Source: Coleophora flavipennella (lineage: Eukaryota > Arthropoda > Insecta > Lepidoptera > Coleophoridae). Taken from it: a stretch of DNA of 64,000 nt. Shown piece after piece: positions 60,709 through 64,000 of this stretch; position 1 is the stretch's first letter; the number at the start of each line of letters is the position of its first letter. The DNA is taken from positions 3,390,501-3,454,500 of the forward strand of contig OX369297.1 of NCBI GenBank assembly GCA_947284805.1, given 5' to 3'. The translations under genes and the position numbers were made by a program. Below the pieces are notes generated by a model, which saw only the letters and a program-made list of their open reading frames with translations, was not told the origin of the DNA and made no database searches.

Positions 60709-61023
60709 TCAAAATTCTACGTTACTCGCGTCACATGAGATGAGATACACTTTCACGAGTTTCACGGGAGTGGGAGGAGCCTTGCGCGTCAGCATTGGGG
60801 ACGCGCGCAGGTTCGTTAACGTGAGATAGGCTTTGCGAAATCCAACAGTTTTTACTGGACCACAAACTTCCAAAAACTTCGTTAACGTGAGATAGGCTTT
60901 GCGAAATCTAACAGTTTTAACTGGACCACAAACTTCCACAAACTTCGTTAACGTGAAATAGGCTTTGAGAAATCTAACAGTTTTTACTGGACCACAAACT
61001 TTCACAAACTGCTCTAAAATCAA
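60709..61023 (-). other. open frame with three 22-residue repeats
   Basis: A 104-codon antisense frame in which VCGPVKTVRFRKAYLTLTKF-type repeats occur three times, corresponding to a 66-bp DNA repeat (starts at about 60812, 60878 and 60944). 66 is a multiple of three, so an open frame through a repeat is expected once one unit is open. Changes between units alter residues (R/L, Y/F, R/G) but bring no stop. No family is recognised and there is no sign of splice sites or promoter, so I do not call it a gene. Confidence 0.4.
60812..61009. repeat. 66-bp tandem repeat, three units
   Basis: 'ttcgttaacgtgagataggc' begins at 60812 and 60878, and 'ttcgttaacgtgaaataggc' at 60944. Each unit continues 'tttgcgaaatc.aacagttt' and '.actggaccacaaact'. 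Units differ at two to four positions. Confidence 0.95.
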
Positions 61024-61024
61024 T

Positions 61025-62230
61025 AACTAAAACAAACATTTCATTAACGAAACCCAACACCAACAGATCAGTTCGTTAAAATATGCAAACCTCAAATGAC
61101 TCTCGAAAATACTCCCCTCTTCGTAACATTAAGAGAAAATTCTCTCAAAAATGGATCTTGTAGCGCCCCGGGCGGTTCGTTTTTCAAACAAGTAACTAAT
61201 TTAATATCTCGAGAGATGAAAGATAAAGAAAAATGCGAGAGATGGAAAAAATGCGGTCCCATTTCATATTGAATGCGCATTGTAATTTTCCTGATAGAAT
61301 TGTGACCATTTCATTTAGTTAGCTGAATGCCTGCGGTAGGCAATTTTTTATAGGAATTTTCATCGTTTGTGTTTTATCTCGTAATTTTTTCATTAAAAAA
61401 TATTTTAGCTCTACTTTTGCTATTCTCTGACAGCTCTGAAAATTGAGGTAGAATATTTCGTTTCAGTTTTACTGGACAGAAATTTTGTAATTTGGAGAAA
61501 GCTTTGCTTCGTAGAATTTGGACCAGCACTGACTGGTCTGCCTTTAAAAACAAATTCACGGTCAGGTCAGTCGGTTAGAATAAAAACCAAAATTAGCATA
61601 GCCGAGTATATTGTATCAACGTTTTCTCACATCACGGTTTTCGGTCCTATTAAAATACACCTATAACATCACTACGAGCCTAAGTAAACATGCAACATCC
61701 CTAACAGGGCAGGATTCAGATGAACGTATCCAAGAATCCCCTGAACTGCCAAGTGCAAACATGGGTTTGCAAACAAATAAATAAACATCATTTTTGACAA
61801 GAAGGCATGCAAGATAATTAAATTAATATATCGATGATCTCTTTTGTAGCGGGACTAAAGAGATCATCGATATTATTATTTTTGTATGGATTTAGGAATA
61901 TTCTTATTAACATCATAATATCATAAATTACCTTTTTTTTATTAGAATGAATAGTTTTTTAATGGTTGGGCTTGTTTCAAATTTATAAACAGTTATTTTA
62001 TTGTTGTATCTGAGTCCGTGCCTAGTTATTATCTCTTGCACAAAATAATGTACACCTATATATAGTCCGGGAGCTAGATGCCATGCTAATATTGTTCAGA
62101 AATTTCAGGCGAAGCTTAATTAAATACCAAGAGGTGCCGAGTCTTTGTTTCAAAATGTGTTAACCTAACGTTACATTTTATAGACAGGGAGGCAGAGCTG
62201 AAAAGTCGTTTACCTGTCTTTTTAAAAAGG
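61025..62230. other. long stretch with one hairpin only
   Basis: AT-rich sequence without recognised families apart from the hairpin at 61828-61873. Antisense open frames here lack motifs. Confidence 0.4.
61828..61873. other. 17-bp perfect hairpin with 12-nt loop
   Basis: 'atatcgatgatctcttt' (61828-61844) pairs exactly with 'aaagagatcatcgatat' (61857-61873). The loop reads 'tgtagcgggact'. The stem is shorter than in most animal pre-miRNAs. Confidence 0.85.
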
Positions 62231-62234
62231 TTTT

Positions 62235-62530
62235 TTAGGGTTCCGCCCAAAGGGTGACCAACAGGAGCCTATCGCTGACCGTGTGTATGTCAGCGGGCTG
62301 TTTTTCATGGACAGTTTAGCACATAGTGTGTATTTCGCTATTGTACAGAGTGTGTATAATGTATATCTATTGCCGCTGAGGAGGCTCCCATACAAGAAAC
62401 GTAATTTTATAGAAATTGAAGAAACTAGCGACATCTAGTAGTATCTTCGATATATATAGTTGATTTATGAAGATGTTTTGGTACGGAACCGACAGTGCGC
62501 GAGTCCAACTCGCACTTGGCCGGTTTTTTT
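62235..62530 (+). mobile_element. family C repeat, near complete
   Basis: 'tagggttccgcccaaagggt', 'tttcatggacagtttagcac', 'gaagaaactagcgacatcta' and the end 'gcgagtccaactcgcacttg', 'gccggttttttt'. The open frame 62222-62434 is an antisense shadow. Confidence 0.8.
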
Positions 62531-62744
62531 CGTGTTATACGGGTTATTAGCTTGAAATCAGGTCAAGAAGACGATGATGATGACAGGGTTATTACTCTTA
62601 GGTGACAATTCTACTCAAAAAACTGTACAACTTTTGTATAACATTTTATGCTAAAATTGCAAAAAAAAACCCGGACTTTTCATACACACTAAAACTGATG
62701 TGATGAGCCAAGTTTGTATGAAAAGTCCAATTTTCTTTTTGTTA

Positions 62745-63045
62745 TTTTTTTCCACGATTGGTAATCCCTTTGCAACATCTCATCTGATGGTAAGAGACGA
62801 TGACGCCGAAGATGAAAGCAGGCTTACCAACATACCCCAACGCAATGGGGAACTGGCTATCTTTACTTCAAGCCGGAACACATCAATGCTGTTTACATTG
62901 ATGTTTGGCGATAAGACTCAGATAATATGGTGGTAGCTAGCCAGGCGTGCGTAGAAATACCACCAACCAAACTGAATCTAACAAAGTTAGACGCCGTCTG
63001 GAACCGAATACGCGACTTCCTGATGAGAAGCTTAACCATTACCGG
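62745..63045 (-). mobile_element. T2 SINE, antisense
   Basis: 'acatctcatctgatggtaag', 'ggcttaccaacataccccaa', 'cttcaagccggaacacatca', 'atgtttggcgataagactca' and the head 'cttcctgatgagaagcttaa', 'ccattacc'. The tRNA-like head is diverged ('gaaccgaatacgcgac'). Confidence 0.85.
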
Positions 63046-63399
63046 TTGAAACCTGAGCGGTATCAGATTAATTATGTTACGAACATTCCTATAATATTAG
63101 ACATGCCATTATGTTGCTATATTATCTCATATTTTGACTTGTCACTATTGTTTTGTGTCCGGGAGGAGGTTGTGAAATAATGTTTCATACTGGTATTCTT
63201 GGATTAAATTTTAAGACGTGTTTTGATATTGTAACGATTTTAGAACGCATATTACATCCTTACTTTACTGTCATACTGACTTTGACAGTTCCCGCTCGAT
63301 CAACTTCAATGGTGAATAATGCTACTTTTGTAAATATAATAATGAAAGTCTAATAAATAGAACTCTGAAGACAGTATGTATTTCTTGTTAATTTTCGTG

Positions 63400-63465
63400 T
63401 CAAGTGGCTCTTACAATTTAGGGATCTTCATGGCGAGAGAAAATAGGCATTATTTGAGTTTACGT
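63400..63465 (+). pseudogene. coding remnant related to 13198-13377
   Basis: Reads SSGSYNLGIFMARENRHYLS, then LRE. It shares S-Y-N-L-x-I-F-x-x-R-x-N-R-H-Y-L-S-L-R with the remnant at 13198-13377. It lies in a 61-codon open frame (63376-63561) whose other parts are not similar. Probably a retroelement C-terminus; family not known. Confidence 0.45.
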
Positions 63466-63699
63466 GAACCATCCTCGACAATATATTCACTTTCCCGCAG
63501 GTTTTTAATTAAAAATAATCCATTAAAAATATTTGAGGAAATTCAGCTACTATTTTTCTAAGCAAAGATCAGCCAAAAATACAGAACGTTATGATATGAT
63601 AACATTTAATTTCGTTACTGGGGTGCAGGTTCAGGTACCTTCGCCCAAACATCGCAGTATGATCGATCACAAAGACAAATAACTACACGGATTAATTAA

Positions 63700-64000
63700 A
63701 AATTAACAACCCGACTGCATAAAAATTAACCCCCTCTCTTTTGGCCACTCGGATAAAAATGTATCCTTTATCACTTACGGGATCAAGACGAATCTAAACT
63801 GCATCCTATGTCACTCACAGGATTAAGACGAATCTAACAACACTTCGCTCTTCAAAATTAAAACTTAACCCCTCTGTTATGGCCAGTTGCGTAGAAATGT
63901 ATCCTATGTCACTCACGGGATCAAGACGAATCTAACGACACCTCGCACGCCAAAATCCATGAAGCCATTTAGGCTACAGAGCGTGCCAAAGGAATATACA
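63700..64000 (-). mobile_element. family B repeats, antisense, partly tandem
   Basis: 'ttaacaacccgactgcataa' at the start, then two blocks each with 'cactcacgggatcaagacga' or a variant, 'atctaac', and 'tt.tggcca.t.g.ataaaaatgtatcct'. The second block is cut by the end of the window at 'aggctacagagcgtgccaaa'. Confidence 0.8.

Noticed and set aside
60709..61023. repeat-protein gene
   Set aside because: An open frame is expected from a 66-bp repeat. No start context, splice signal or homology supports a gene.

Overview
The window looks like intergenic or intronic DNA of a lepidopteran insect (moth or butterfly). It is AT-rich and almost entirely built from repeats. Many are of types I know from Lepidoptera: short elements carrying the 'cccgcggcttcgcccgcgtgg'-like motif, elements with AACCGACTTC or CCCGACTGCG ends, tRNA-headed SINEs, and RTE and CR1/Jockey-group LINE fragments. 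I could not find a host protein-coding gene, rRNA or functional tRNA gene. All recognisable protein similarity belongs to transposons. Organism and family names come from recall and visual matching, not a database search.

Layout. 0-4 kb: a 154-bp tandem duplication, a perfect 23-bp hairpin, a ~77-bp satellite built from RTE LINE 3' ends, and an old terminal-inverted-repeat element containing an RTE fragment and a piggyBac-family element (TTAA duplications, remnant cysteine-rich domain). 4-10 kb: a degenerate RTE LINE, then a tRNA-derived SINE interrupted by a LINE 3' end and by a 1.86-kb CR1/Jockey-group LINE whose reverse transcriptase has only two in-frame stops. 10-20 kb: short interspersed families, a 146-bp perfect inverted repeat, and one copy of an ~0.83-kb element whose inverted second copy lies at 59-60 kb. 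20-30 kb: three SINE types, an 11-copy 41-bp satellite, two long foldbacks, and an (AT)39 tract beside a GGGTA/GTGTA minisatellite. 30-40 kb: SINEs, MITE-like families, a LINE C-terminus and a ~96-bp tandem array.

40-52 kb: a PIF/Harbinger-like non-autonomous element inside an RTE LINE, another foldback, a pogo/Tigger-like remnant with a helix-turn-helix, and a hAT element with 8-bp target duplications and the transposase C-terminal motif. 52-64 kb: more interspersed repeats, a second TTAA-flanked piggyBac-like element, the inverted copy of the 16.6-kb element with a palindromic MITE inside it, a 66-bp (22-codon) tandem repeat in an open frame, and further SINE and MITE copies.

There is no operon or pathway. 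What holds the window together is its insertion history, which can be read from interrupted copies and target-site duplications. RTE LINE 3' ends are the commonest unit (about 18 fragments), and one SINE family shares their 3' tail, so the RTE machinery probably mobilised that SINE. For ease of reference the interspersed families are labelled A (AACCGACTTC ends), B (CCCGACTGCG ends), C (GGGTTCCGTACC start), D (GAGGCCGGAGGC motif), E (CCGCGGCTTCGCCCGCG motif) and F, and the SINEs T1, T2 and T3. The labels are mine.
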